64,000 nt of DNA from Chromatiaceae bacterium (GTDB taxonomy: Bacteria; Pseudomonadota; Gammaproteobacteria; Chromatiales; Chromatiaceae): positions 496,001 to 560,000 of the forward strand of contig JACKMT010000001.1 in the NCBI GenBank assembly GCA_024235255.1. Reading direction: 5' to 3'. The position numbers and the translations under genes were made by a program. Each line of letters opens with the position of its first letter. Within the stretch, counting starts at the first letter, position 1. Below the pieces are notes generated by a model. The model saw only the letters and a program-made list of their open reading frames with translations. It searched no databases and was not told where the DNA came from. Positions 1 through 8,505 of this stretch are shown here, in pieces.

Positions 1-106
1 TGTGGGTACTCGTCGGCAACCCCGCGTTCCTGGCCGCCTTGGCCAGTCGGTTGGGCAGTTCGGCGCCGCGAGGCAGTTTCAGGGATTGGGCCAGGATAAT
101 ACTCAT
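1..106 (-). CDS. NADH:flavin oxidoreductase (Old Yellow Enzyme family), N-terminal fragment
   Basis: Only the first 35 codons are in the window; the gene runs off the left edge on the minus strand. The start is the ATG at 104-106. The peptide begins MSIILAQSLKLPRGAELPNR and continues with LAKAARNAGL. This matches the usual opening of Old-Yellow-Enzyme-type flavin oxidoreductases, where a short beta hairpin is followed by a conserved N-R-x-A-K-A-A segment. Members reduce enones, dienoyl-CoA or similar substrates with NAD(P)H and FMN in the cytoplasm. It lies 40 bp downstream of the FMN glutamate-synthase-like gene in the same direction, so co-transcription is possible. The substrate cannot be told from this fragment. 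Confidence 0.6.
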   Translation of the reverse strand, partial: MSIILAQSLKLPRGAELPNRLAKAARNAGLPTSTH

Positions 107-146
107 GGTGGCGTCCTAATTACTGTGGGGCGGAGCTAACGGATTT

Positions 147-1604
147 TCAGGAGACTATCAGCAGGTGCTCGCGGCGCAGCAGCCTGGGCTCCGCCACCCC
201 GCAGGAGTGGGCGATGACCTCCACCTCATGCATCAGGTTGGCAGCGTAGTTCGCCACCCGGTCGGCCTTGTCAACGGGGTTCAGCCCCTGCTGCAGGTCC
301 TTGTCGTGAGTGGCAATGCCAGTCGGGCAGGTGTTTTTGTTGCACTGCAGGGATTGCACACAACCCAAGGCGAACATGAAGCCGCGCGCCGAGTTGACGC
401 AATCGGCCCCCAGGCACAGAGCGGCAGCCACCGCGGCCGGGTTGATCATCTTGCCCGAGCAGATAACCCGTACCCGCTCGCGCAGGCCGTGATCGGTCAG
501 CTTGCCTACCACCAGCGGCAGGCTGCTCTGCAGCGGCAGGCCCATGTTGTCGATCAGGCTCTGCGGGGCCGCCCCTGTGCCGCCATCGCCGCTGTCGACG
601 GTAAAGAAGTCGGGGGCGTACTGCGGGCCGCGCTCGTTGATCCGCTCGCAGAGCTGATCCAGCCACCCGGCCAGGCCTATCACCGCTTTTATTCCCACCG
701 GCTTGCCGCTGATTTCCCGCACCCGGTGGATCATATCCAATAGATCGTCCACGCAGCCGATATCAGGGTGGCGATTGGGGCTGAGCGAGTCCTGCCCCAC
801 CGGGATACCGCGCGTGCTGGCGATAACCTCGGTAACCTTCACGCCCGGCAGAATGCCGCCCTTGCCGGGCTTGGCGCCCTGCGACAATTTGATCTCGAAC
901 ATCTTTACCTGCTCGTGGCCGGCCACCTCCCGCAGCTTCTCCTCGCTCAGGCTGCCGGCCTCGTTCCTCACCCCATACTTGGCCGTGCCGATCTGGAAGA
1001 TCAGGTCGCAGCCGCCCTCCAGGTGAAAGCTTGACATCGCGCCTTCGCCAGTGTTGAGCCAGATCCCCGCCTGCTTCGCCCCCCGGGAGAGCGCCCGGAT
1101 GGCGGGCACCGACAGGGCGCCGAAACTCATTGCGGAAATATTGAAAAACGACTTGGTGGTATAGGGCTGGCGGGTATAACCCTCGCCAAAGGTGATGGCG
1201 CTGCAGGGCGCGATATCCTCCTCCAGCGGGGGAAAGGGGCCGTTGAGGAGAATAATGTCCCCCGGGCGATTGAGCGGCTGGGTACTGCCGAAGGCCACGG
1301 TGGAATCGACATTCTTGGCCGCCCGATATACCCAGGCGCGCTGGGCCCGATTGAACGGCAACTCTTCCCTGTCCTGGGCGAAAAGGTACTGGCGGAAAAA
1401 CTCCCCCAGATGCTCGAACAGGTAGCGGAAGCGCCCCAGCACCGGGTAATTGCGCCGGATTGTATGCCGGGTCTGCCTGACATCGACGAGGTACATGTAG
1501 ATAACTGCCAGCACCAGCACGCCGATAGCCAACGTAATGACGACCGCGCTGATTTCGAAAAAAGCCAGGGCGAAGTGCTGCAGGGTGTTCAGATTGATAT
1601 CCAA
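147..1604 (-). CDS. Membrane-anchored FMN-binding glutamate synthase family protein
   Basis: 485 residues. One hydrophobic segment lies at about residues 12-40, followed by a soluble domain of the glutamate-synthase FMN/Fe-S type (about 130-470). Visible motifs are SFGALS, the flavin and substrate loops DSGDGGTGAAP and SGKMINPAAV, and a cysteine cluster CVQSLQCNKNTCPTG that fits the 3Fe-4S ligand loop of GltB. The amidotransferase domain of true glutamate synthase is absent, so glutamine-dependent activity is not expected. These stand-alone proteins are widespread and their reaction is poorly defined. The start is TTG, supported by a GAGGG Shine-Dalgarno sequence eight bases upstream; no in-frame ATG precedes the membrane segment. 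It follows the molybdoenzyme operon by 72 bp and may be read with it. Confidence 0.85.
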   Translation of the reverse strand: MDINLNTLQHFALAFFEISAVVITLAIGVLVLAVIYMYLVDVRQTRHTIRRNYPVLGRFRYLFEHLGEFFRQYLFAQDREELPFNRAQRAWVYRAAKNVDSTVAFGSTQPLNRPGDIILLNGPFPPLEEDIAPCSAITFGEGYTRQPYTTKSFFNISAMSFGALSVPAIRALSRGAKQAGIWLNTGEGAMSSFHLEGGCDLIFQIGTAKYGVRNEAGSLSEEKLREVAGHEQVKMFEIKLSQGAKPGKGGILPGVKVTEVIASTRGIPVGQDSLSPNRHPDIGCVDDLLDMIHRVREISGKPVGIKAVIGLAGWLDQLCERINERGPQYAPDFFTVDSGDGGTGAAPQSLIDNMGLPLQSSLPLVVGKLTDHGLRERVRVICSGKMINPAAVAAALCLGADCVNSARGFMFALGCVQSLQCNKNTCPTGIATHDKDLQQGLNPVDKADRVANYAANLMHEVEVIAHSCGVAEPRLLRREHLLIVS

Positions 1605-1676
1605 GGCGGCATCCCTCGTGGTACGGCCGCCTGATTATACCGATCAGGAGAGGTTTAGGGATAGGCAATGGCTGGG

Positions 1677-2273
1677 TCAAGATGTTCGCCAACGGGTAGA
1701 ACGCAAAAGCTGTTCCGGTCTATCTACATCCTGCAACACACCTGGGTCGGCAACCGTCAGCAACTCCAGTTCGCGCCGATTCGAATCAAGCACACATCTG
1801 GCTCCCGCATCTCCGCTCAGCGCGGCCAGTTGTTCTCCCCAAATCGCCGAAAAACCGACTGGATGACCGCGCTGCCCTCGATACTCGGGTGCGGCCAAAG
1901 AGGCACCCTGCTCCACTCTGTTCGCGACCTTACGAATGCTGGCATGGTCGATCCACGGCATATCGGCAAGTGCAACGACCCAGCCTCGCTCTCTGTAGCG
2001 TGTCGCCCGTATCCCCAACGCAAGACTGCCCCCCATGCCCGATTCAGCATCCGCATTTACAATGAGCTGGTAACCCAGTTCAAGCAGCGCGTTCTTCAAG
2101 ACGGATTCATCACCCGGACGCACGACAGCGATTGAATCGGGAATCACCGCAATCAGATTTTCTGCGGCGGCGATCCCCAACAACCGGCCGTCCGGCAGCG
2201 GATGCAGCAATTTGTGCGACCCGAAGCGTTCACCACTTCCGGCTGCCAGTAGCACGCCGATCGGACAAGTCAT
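1677..2273 (-). CDS. MocA-like molybdenum cofactor nucleotidyltransferase
   Basis: 198 residues, MobA/MocA nucleotidyltransferase fold. The N-terminal signature GVLLAAGSGERFGSHKLL is the nucleotide-binding loop, and VALADMPWI near the middle carries the metal-binding aspartate. Family members attach CMP (MocA) or GMP (MobA) to molybdopterin. The position, overlapping xdhC by four bases (ATGA) at the end of an IorAB-type operon, points to making molybdopterin cytosine dinucleotide for the IorAB hydroxylase. That assignment is inference from context; the residues that set CTP versus GTP preference were not checked by alignment. Cytoplasmic. Confidence 0.82.
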   Translation of the reverse strand: MTCPIGVLLAAGSGERFGSHKLLHPLPDGRLLGIAAAENLIAVIPDSIAVVRPGDESVLKNALLELGYQLIVNADAESGMGGSLALGIRATRYRERGWVVALADMPWIDHASIRKVANRVEQGASLAAPEYRGQRGHPVGFSAIWGEQLAALSGDAGARCVLDSNRRELELLTVADPGVLQDVDRPEQLLRSTRWRTS

Positions 2274-3256
2274 GCCGCCCGGACTTTCCGGTCAACGGAC
2301 GAGTGCACCCCGTTGCGCACCGCGGTGATACCGGCCAGTATCGAGAGTGCGATTTCACCCGGTCTTTTGCTGCCGATCGGCATGCCGGCCGGTCCGTGAA
2401 CACGCGCGATCTGTTCCGCGCGGTAGCCTAACTTGATGAGGCGACGGCATCGGGCCGCCGCCGTACGCACCGATCCCAACGCGCCGATATAGAAAGCCCG
2501 CGACTCCAGCGCCGCGGCCATTGCCAGGTCATCCTGCTTCGGATCGTGCGCCAGAGCCACGATGGCGGTGCGTGGCGCATCAATTAATGCCGCGATTTCG
2601 TCATCCGGCATGCGCTGGGAGTAGGAGACCCCCGGCAGCGGATTGGGGTCGATGAACGCTTCACGCGGATCGCAGATAGTGATCCGGTAATCGAGTTGCA
2701 TTGCCATCGATGCGAGATGCCGGGCGATCTGCCCATTCCCGATCAACAACAGGCTCCAGGCAGGACCAAACACCTTGACGACATCGGTAGCAGTGACACT
2801 GAATTCAACTTCCCCGTCCGGTGGGTACAGGCTGACCGCTCCCGTGCTGATACAGAGACGACGGGCGATCAATGCATGTTGCTCCAGCTGCGCCATCAAT
2901 GCCGTTACCGCTAAGGGTGAATCGAGCAGTTCAATCAGCAGCTCCAGCCTGCCGCCGCACGGCAGGCCGAATCGGGCTGCCTCCTCACTATTCACACCAA
3001 AATCCACCAGCGTAGGCGTATCCGCTCCCAGTTCACCGGCCCGGTGGCGGGCCATCAATGTCTCTTCGACACAGCCGCCGGAGACGGAGCCCGCCATTTC
3101 GCCGTCCGAGCCGATCACCAGCAGCGATCCGGGCGGACGCGGTGACGACCCCCAAGTTTTCAGCACGGTGACCAATGCGACCCGCTTGCCCCGGGTCAGC
3201 CACTCGGCGGCTGCCCGCAGTACCTCCGCGTCGTCGGCCAGCAGATGGAGGCTCAT
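2270..3256 (-). CDS. xdhC: XdhC/CoxI family molybdoenzyme maturation protein
   Basis: 328 residues. The N-terminal XdhC/CoxI domain (about 10-120) contains VTVLKTWGSSPRPPGSLLVI and SVSGGCVEE, the conserved glycine and cysteine stretches of the family. The C-terminal part has a Rossmann motif GNGQIARHLAS near residue 172 and ends with a second conserved block (GPAGMPIGSKRPGEIALSI). XdhC proteins bind the molybdenum cofactor, help with its sulfuration and hand it to xanthine-dehydrogenase-family enzymes. The gene overlaps the end of iorB and the start of the mocA-like gene by four bases each, the arrangement expected for a dedicated chaperone of the enzyme encoded just upstream. Confidence 0.88.
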   Translation of the reverse strand: MSLHLLADDAEVLRAAAEWLTRGKRVALVTVLKTWGSSPRPPGSLLVIGSDGEMAGSVSGGCVEETLMARHRAGELGADTPTLVDFGVNSEEAARFGLPCGGRLELLIELLDSPLAVTALMAQLEQHALIARRLCISTGAVSLYPPDGEVEFSVTATDVVKVFGPAWSLLLIGNGQIARHLASMAMQLDYRITICDPREAFIDPNPLPGVSYSQRMPDDEIAALIDAPRTAIVALAHDPKQDDLAMAAALESRAFYIGALGSVRTAAARCRRLIKLGYRAEQIARVHGPAGMPIGSKRPGEIALSILAGITAVRNGVHSSVDRKVRAA

Positions 3257-5445
3257 GATGCCAGCCTCAGGGGCAGCCTGCGCAACCTCTGCCCGGTCGC
3301 CGCGAAGACCGCATTGGCCAGCGCCGGCGCAATGACCGGGGTTGCCGGTTCGCCGACGCCGGTGGGCGGCTCGGCCGAAGGAACGATATAGACCTCAACT
3401 TCTGGCATCTGGTCGATGCGCAGGATTTGATAGTCGTGGAAATTGGACTGCATCACCCTGCCCCGATCCAGTACCAGCTCACTGTATAGCGCGGCGGATA
3501 AGCCGAAACCCATGCCGCCCTGCATCTGCGCTTCGATGACATCGGGATTGACGGCGATGCCGCAGTCGATCGCGATGACCACGCGGTCCACATGAATAAC
3601 ACCTCTTCTCACTGTCACTTCGGCAACCTGAGCGACATACGAGTTGAATGATTCATGTACAGCCACCCCCCGCCCCTGACCTCGTCCCAACGGGGCTCCC
3701 CAGTCTGCCTTCTCCGCCGCGAGATTGAGCACACCGAGGTGGCGCGGATGTTTTGCCAGCAGCCTGCGTCGATACGCCACCGGATCCTGACCGGCTTTGT
3801 GCGCCAGCTCGTCGATAAAGGATTCGCCGACGAAGGCGGTATGGGTAGAACCCACCGAACGCCACCAGAGTACCGGCACCGGCAGTTTCGGTGAATGCAG
3901 ATCGAGATGAAAATGGTCGATCGCATACGGCAGATTGACCGCTCCCTCCACCGAGGTGTGGTCAATGCCGTCCTTGACCATCGCCGACTCAAACGGCGTT
4001 CCCGCGAGGATGGACTGACCAACGATGCATTGATCCCAGGCCAGTGGATTGCCTGCCGGGTCGAGCGTGGCACGCAGTCGGTGTAGATACATCGGACGGT
4101 AGTAACCGGCGCGCGTATCGTCCTCGCGCGTCCAGATCATTTTCAGCGGTATGCCTTGTTCCAATTGTTTCGCGATATGCACCGCTTCGAGCACATAATC
4201 AGCGGCCGGATTGGCACGGCGGCCGAACGAGCCGCCGGCATAAAGCATGTTGATCTTTACCTGCTCCGGTTGCAGCCCCAACAGTGCGGCCACGGCCATT
4301 TGGTCACCGGTCTGCATCTGTTCGCCGTTCCATATTTCACAGCCGTTGTCGTCGATCCGGACAATGCAATCCATCGGTTCCATGGCCGAATGCGACAGAA
4401 AGGGCACGCTGTACTCCGCTTCCAGCACATCATCCGTTTCCGCCAGTACCTGAACTGCCTTGCCGTCATCGCGCGCAACGGTGCCTGCTGTTTTTGCCAG
4501 TTCGCGATACGCCTGCAGCAACTGCTCGGAACTTTCATTGAACGCCTCGGATTCATCCCAACTGACCCGCAGTGCATCCCGCCCCAGTTTGGCGCTCCAG
4601 AAATCATCGGCAACCACCGCTACACCGGAAGGGATCTGCACTATCCTGCTCACCCCTGAAATTTGCAGAGCCGCCGAGTCGGCAACGCCGCATACTTTAG
4701 CGCCAAACCTGGGTGGATGAAGCACCAGCGCGGTTTTCATGCCCGGAAGTCTGACATCCTGTGTGAATTGCGCGCTGCCGTCGATCTTTTCGGAGCTGTC
4801 CTTGCGTGGAATACGTTTACCGATAAGTTCGAACGCTGCTGGATCCTTAAGCAGCACGGTTTCCGGTACCGGCTGACTGGCTGCCGCCTCCGCCAACTCA
4901 CCGAATCCGGCCTTACGGCCGCTGGCGGCATGCTCCACTACACCTGACACCACGCGGATCTCCGCGATGGGGACCTGCCACCGCTCAGCCGCAGCCGCAA
5001 CCAGCATCTGCCTGGCGGCAGCGCCAGCCCGGCGCAACTGGTCAAATGAGTTGGCTATGGCGGTGCTGCCGCCCGTCCCCTGCATAGCCCCCCAGAACAG
5101 ATTGTTATAGCGGGAGGCATCCGCCGGCGCACCCTCGACCCTGACCCTGTCCCAGTCCGCATCAAGCTCTTCAGCGACCAGCGTCGCCAGACCGGTGTAA
5201 GTTCCCTGCCCCATCTCCAGATGTTTGGAAATGACCGTCACCGCACCACTCTTGTCGATGCGTAAAAATGCATTGGGAGAGAATTCTCCCGCCTCGGCAG
5301 GTGCCGTACCCATGGCCTCCGCAGCGGAGCCGGGCTGCTCAGCCTGAACATCCGGGAGTATGCCCAAGGTCAGTCCGGCAACTGATAAAATACCGCCGGC
5401 AACGAATCGGCGACGGCTCAAATTGACGATATCGTTCGTTTTCAT
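3253..5445 (-). CDS. iorB: Molybdopterin-binding subunit of an aldehyde/isoquinoline oxidoreductase-type hydroxylase (IorB-like)
   Basis: 730 residues from the ATG at 5443-5445, which overlaps the stop of iorA (ATGA). The frame stays open further upstream, but that part is only the shadow of iorA. A twin-arginine signal (SRRRFVAGG, residues 10-18) predicts export of the folded enzyme by Tat. Domains: an N-terminal part with EMGQGTYTGLATLVAEEL, an a/b-hammerhead-like region, then the cofactor-binding half with YAGGSFGRRA and RSVGSTHTAFVGESFIDELA. The C-terminal GVGEPATPVIAPALANA holds the glutamate expected at the active site. The pair IorA/IorB hydroxylates N-heterocycles or oxidises aldehydes in known cases; the real substrate here is unknown. 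Confidence 0.88.
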   Translation of the reverse strand: MKTNDIVNLSRRRFVAGGILSVAGLTLGILPDVQAEQPGSAAEAMGTAPAEAGEFSPNAFLRIDKSGAVTVISKHLEMGQGTYTGLATLVAEELDADWDRVRVEGAPADASRYNNLFWGAMQGTGGSTAIANSFDQLRRAGAAARQMLVAAAAERWQVPIAEIRVVSGVVEHAASGRKAGFGELAEAAASQPVPETVLLKDPAAFELIGKRIPRKDSSEKIDGSAQFTQDVRLPGMKTALVLHPPRFGAKVCGVADSAALQISGVSRIVQIPSGVAVVADDFWSAKLGRDALRVSWDESEAFNESSEQLLQAYRELAKTAGTVARDDGKAVQVLAETDDVLEAEYSVPFLSHSAMEPMDCIVRIDDNGCEIWNGEQMQTGDQMAVAALLGLQPEQVKINMLYAGGSFGRRANPAADYVLEAVHIAKQLEQGIPLKMIWTREDDTRAGYYRPMYLHRLRATLDPAGNPLAWDQCIVGQSILAGTPFESAMVKDGIDHTSVEGAVNLPYAIDHFHLDLHSPKLPVPVLWWRSVGSTHTAFVGESFIDELAHKAGQDPVAYRRRLLAKHPRHLGVLNLAAEKADWGAPLGRGQGRGVAVHESFNSYVAQVAEVTVRRGVIHVDRVVIAIDCGIAVNPDVIEAQMQGGMGFGLSAALYSELVLDRGRVMQSNFHDYQILRIDQMPEVEVYIVPSAEPPTGVGEPATPVIAPALANAVFAATGQRLRRLPLRLAS

Positions 5446-5909
5446 GCCTTGCCTCCCGCCAATTTTGTGCCTGCCAGCTTGATTCCCGCCCGGATCCTTG
5501 CGTAAGTGGCGCAACGGCACAGATTGCCCTGCATCGCGGCATCTATATCGGCATCCGTCGGTTTCGTGTTCCTGCTGAGCAGTGCCGTTGCCGACATAAT
5601 TTGACCGGACTGGCAAAATCCGCACTGCACCACCTCCAACTCCTTCCAGGCTTCCTGCACCGCCCTGCCCACCGCTGAGTTGAGACCCTCGATCGTAGTG
5701 ATCTCCTTGCCCACAGCCACCGAAAGTGGCGTAACACAGGAGCGGACCGGATCGCCATCCAGATATACCGTGCAGCTGCCACACTGCGCCACGCCACAAC
5801 TGTATTTGGTCCCGGTCAGTCCGATATGGTCGCGTATCGCCCACAGCAGCGGCATTTGCGGATCAAGCTCCAGTTGGTGAGGTTTTCCGTTGATCGTAAG
5901 ATTCAGCAC
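5442..5909 (-). CDS. iorA: (2Fe-2S)-binding subunit of molybdenum hydroxylase (IorA-like)
   Basis: 155 residues, full length for the small iron-sulfur subunit. The plant-type ferredoxin half has CGVAQCGSC (Cys38, 43, 46) and Cys58; the helical half has CGFC (Cys96, 99) and CRC (Cys131, 133). These are the ligands of the two 2Fe-2S clusters that pass electrons from the molybdenum site. No signal peptide is visible, consistent with co-export on the Tat signal of IorB. It is the first gene of the iorA-iorB-xdhC-mocA operon; its promoter should lie in 5910-6326. The electron acceptor is not encoded next to it. Confidence 0.9.
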   Translation of the reverse strand: MLNLTINGKPHQLELDPQMPLLWAIRDHIGLTGTKYSCGVAQCGSCTVYLDGDPVRSCVTPLSVAVGKEITTIEGLNSAVGRAVQEAWKELEVVQCGFCQSGQIMSATALLSRNTKPTDADIDAAMQGNLCRCATYARIRAGIKLAGTKLAGGKA

Positions 5910-6326
5910 TTTGTTCTCCCTGGTGAAATTTGTTCATATTATGCACCACAGAGATGAGTGTAGACTGCCTATTGCCGTTCTGCAGTCAGGGTGAAATGCT
6001 ATTTTGATGACCCAACCATGACCGACCGACGGCGAGGGATAAGAGTTTGCTTTCAGCGAGCACTGCCGATGGCGCCACAGTTGGGGAAAGCTTTTTTGGG
6101 TACTTTTTCCGCTAAAAAAGCACCTCCCGCGCCTGCGAGAAAGAAGCCACGGAGTACCACTATTGTTGCGCGCGAAGCCCTCATGCGTCATTCCATGACA
6201 TAAACCCTTTCGATACATCCTGCAGATAGCGTACTGATTAAAAGTTAGTTCTCTCGCCCACCCGGGTATAGAATTTCCCCTCCCGGGTCCCTGCCCGGGA
6301 ACCACCCAAATGGAGGAACAAGTACA
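5910..6326. other. Intergenic region between divergent iorA operon and ggt
   Basis: 417 bp between divergently transcribed genes, so both promoters should lie here. The right end holds a GC-rich leader hairpin region (6261-6300) and a strong Shine-Dalgarno sequence for ggt. A 70-codon open frame at 5991-6203 on the plus strand has no ribosome site and a composition unlike a protein, so it is not called. No RNA gene or repeat was recognised in the rest. Confidence 0.6.
6261..6326 (+). promoter_or_regulatory. ggt leader with three CCCGGG boxes and strong ribosome site
   Basis: CCCGGG occurs three times (6261-6266, 6282-6287, 6294-6299). The second and third form a perfect seven-pair stem TCCCGGG/CCCGGGA with a six-base loop (6281-6300); the first could pair with either of the others instead. 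A possible -10 element TATAGA lies at 6267-6272. The Shine-Dalgarno GGAGGA at 6312-6317 is nine bases before the ATG of ggt. The hairpin could simply protect the mRNA 5' end or control access to the ribosome site; the sequence does not decide which. Confidence 0.4.
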
Positions 6327-8144
6327 ATGAAACAAACAACAAGAAGTTTGGCAGTACTGTTTTTGCTGTTGAGCCCCGCAGTCTGGGCCCAGGCGCTGCC
6401 GGAGGCAGTGACGCTACACAAGGAAATGGTGGTGACCGCCAACCCGCTGGCGACGGCCGCTGGCGCCGAGGTGCTGAAACAAGGCGGCACCGCGGCCGAT
6501 GCGATGGTCGCGGTGCAGGCGGTGCTCGGGCTGGTGGAACCGCAATCGAGCGGCCTCGGTGGCGGTGCATTCGTCGTCTATCACGATGCCCGCTCCGGCA
6601 AGACCACCACCTACGACGCCCGTGAGAAAGCGCCAGCGGCGGCCACCGAGGACCGCTTCCAGGGCCTGGGTTTTACCACCGCCTGGCAGAGCGGCCTGTC
6701 GGTCGGCGTGCCCGGTACGCCGCGCATGATGGAGGTGGTGCATGCCAACCACGGCCGCCTGCCCTGGCGCAGGCTGTTGCGTCAGGGTATTGAACTGGCG
6801 CGCGACGGTTTCAGCCTGACCGAGCGCACCAGCAACCAGGTCGCCGGCCTGCTGGCGGCTAACCCCTCCTGCAACAATCGGTTGTTCTTCCGCGATCCGG
6901 TCGCGTTCGAGTATTTCGCCAACCCTGACTGCACGGCCAAGCCCGCCGGCACCTTGATGACCAATCCGGACTACGCGGCCACGCTGAAGGCGATGTCGCG
7001 CCGTGGCGCGGATGCGTTCTACCTCGGCGACATTGCGAACAACATCGCCGCCGCGGTGCAGGGCGACCTTGCCATCGCCGGCGACATGACCGCGGACGAC
7101 CTGGCCAACTACCAGGTCGTCGAGCGTGTGCCGGTGTGCCTGGAGTATCGCGGTCATAACGTCTGCGGCATGGGACCGCCCTCCTCCGGCGCGCTCGCGG
7201 TGGGCCAGATCCTGGGGATACTGGAGAACTTCGATATCGGCGCCGGCACACCGCTGGAGGTCGATACGGTACACCTGTTCACCCAGGCCGGGCGGCTGGC
7301 GTTCGCCGACCGCGGGCTCTACGTCGGCGACACGGACTTCGTCACGGTTCCCGTAGCAGGCATGCTGGACAAGGACTACCTCGCCTCGCGTGCGGCGCTG
7401 ATAACCGACCTGGACATGGGTACCGCCGCGCCGGGGACGCCGCCGGGAGACTTCGATCCCACCGCCCCGGATAACTCAATCGCAGAATCGGGCACCAGCC
7501 ATGTCTCGATCGTCGATCGCTACGGCAACGCCTTGTCGATGACGACGACGATAGAGAGCTCGTTCGGTAATGGGGTCATGGTCAACGGTTTTCTGCTCAA
7601 CAATGAGCTGACCGATTTTTCCTTTGCCGCCACCGACTCCACCGGGCTGCCGATCGCCAACCGGGTTCAGCCCAACAAGCGGCCACGCAGCTCGATGTCG
7701 CCGACCATCGTGTTCGATGGCGACGGCCGCGTCGAGATCGTGACCGGTTCGCCCGGCGGCTCGCGCATCATCGGCTATACCGCGCAATCGATTGTCAGCA
7801 TGATCGATTTCGAACTCGATCCCCAACAGGCCATCAACCTGCCGCATTACATGAACCGCAATGGCCGTACCGATCTGGAAACGCCGATCCCCGGAATTAT
7901 CGTCGACTACGATGCCCAGGCGCTGGCGGATGCGCTGATCGCCAGGGGGCACAGCGTCGGGATCATAGCCCAGGAGAGCGGCCTGTCGATTATCCAGGTG
8001 CTGCGCCAGCCCCTGCCCGCGCGAGGTCGTCATGGTGCTCATGACGGTAAGGGACACAAGAGCAGGAATCACCACCAGGCCCATCGCACGCTGCTCGTGG
8101 GAGGCGCCGACCAGCGCCGTGACGGCACGGTTGGAGGACGCTGA
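6327..8144 (+). CDS. ggt: Gamma-glutamyltransferase (periplasmic)
   Basis: 605 residues with a Sec signal peptide (hydrophobic core VLFLLLSPAVWAQA, cleavage near residue 22). The precursor of this Ntn-hydrolase family cleaves itself before a threonine; here the motif SGTSHVSIVD puts that threonine at about residue 390, and TTTIESSFGNG and LLNNELTDFSF follow as in the small subunit. SPGGSRI supplies the usual oxyanion segment. The enzyme splits glutathione and other gamma-glutamyl compounds outside the cytoplasm. An oddity is a His/Gly/Arg-rich stretch (ARGRHGAHDGKGHKSRNHHQ) inserted before the conserved C-terminal GGAD-x-RR-x-G motif. It stands alone on the plus strand and is followed by a terminator. 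Confidence 0.93.
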   Translation: MKQTTRSLAVLFLLLSPAVWAQALPEAVTLHKEMVVTANPLATAAGAEVLKQGGTAADAMVAVQAVLGLVEPQSSGLGGGAFVVYHDARSGKTTTYDAREKAPAAATEDRFQGLGFTTAWQSGLSVGVPGTPRMMEVVHANHGRLPWRRLLRQGIELARDGFSLTERTSNQVAGLLAANPSCNNRLFFRDPVAFEYFANPDCTAKPAGTLMTNPDYAATLKAMSRRGADAFYLGDIANNIAAAVQGDLAIAGDMTADDLANYQVVERVPVCLEYRGHNVCGMGPPSSGALAVGQILGILENFDIGAGTPLEVDTVHLFTQAGRLAFADRGLYVGDTDFVTVPVAGMLDKDYLASRAALITDLDMGTAAPGTPPGDFDPTAPDNSIAESGTSHVSIVDRYGNALSMTTTIESSFGNGVMVNGFLLNNELTDFSFAATDSTGLPIANRVQPNKRPRSSMSPTIVFDGDGRVEIVTGSPGGSRIIGYTAQSIVSMIDFELDPQQAINLPHYMNRNGRTDLETPIPGIIVDYDAQALADALIARGHSVGIIAQESGLSIIQVLRQPLPARGRHGAHDGKGHKSRNHHQAHRTLLVGGADQRRDGTVGGR

Positions 8145-8180
8145 CCGGGCAAGCTCGGGTAAGCTGTTTTCAATAGTGAA

Positions 8181-8202
8181 AAGGGCGCCGTTCGGCGCCC
8201 TT
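8181..8202 (+). terminator. Hairpin terminator after ggt
   Basis: A near-perfect GC-rich stem, AAGGGCGCC with GGCGCCCTT around a four-base loop, lies 37 bp after the ggt stop codon. The following T-run is weak (TTGTTG), so termination may be partial. Confidence 0.6.
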
Positions 8203-8312
8203 GTTGCTGGCGAGGCGATTTAGAAAATCAAGCGGAACACAACCATGGGACCAGCTTACCTGAAGCGCTGCATCGATACCGGATCCTGTGTACGATTTTT
8301 CGGGAAGGACAG

Positions 8313-8336
8313 AAAAAAAGCGCCGTGAATCGCTTT
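8313..8336 (-). terminator. Rho-independent terminator of the tRNA operon
   Basis: Read on the minus strand, AAAGCG and CGCTTT form a six-pair stem around an eight-base loop, followed directly by a run of seven T. It lies about 30 bp beyond the 3' end of tRNA-Cys and should end the pgsA/tRNA transcript. Confidence 0.65.
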
Positions 8337-8364
8337 AACTTTTTGATATATAACGATATTAATA

Positions 8365-8438
8365 TGGAGGCTGAGCCCGGAATCGAACCGAGGTACACGG
8401 CTTTGCAGGCCGCTGCATAACCACTCTGCCACTCAGCC
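8365..8438 (-). tRNA. tRNA-Cys (anticodon GCA)
   Basis: The minus strand folds as a standard tRNA of 74 bases including the encoded CCA. Acceptor stem GGCTGAG pairs with CTCAGCC, the D-loop region reads AGAGTGGTTATGCAGC, the anticodon loop holds CTGCAAA with GCA, the T arm contains GGTTCGATTCC, and the discriminator base is T, as required for tRNA-Cys. It follows tRNA-Gly in the order known from the E. coli pgsA-glyW-cysT cluster. Confidence 0.95.
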
Positions 8439-8505
8439 CCGGAGTGTTGTGATGCCGGTAAAGTATCCGGCATTATATCGCCAATATCCAGCTTGGAGGT
8501 TAAAC

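Noticed and set aside
5991..6203. 70-codon plus-strand frame upstream of ggt
   Set aside because: No ribosome site; basic, proline-rich composition typical of chance frames.
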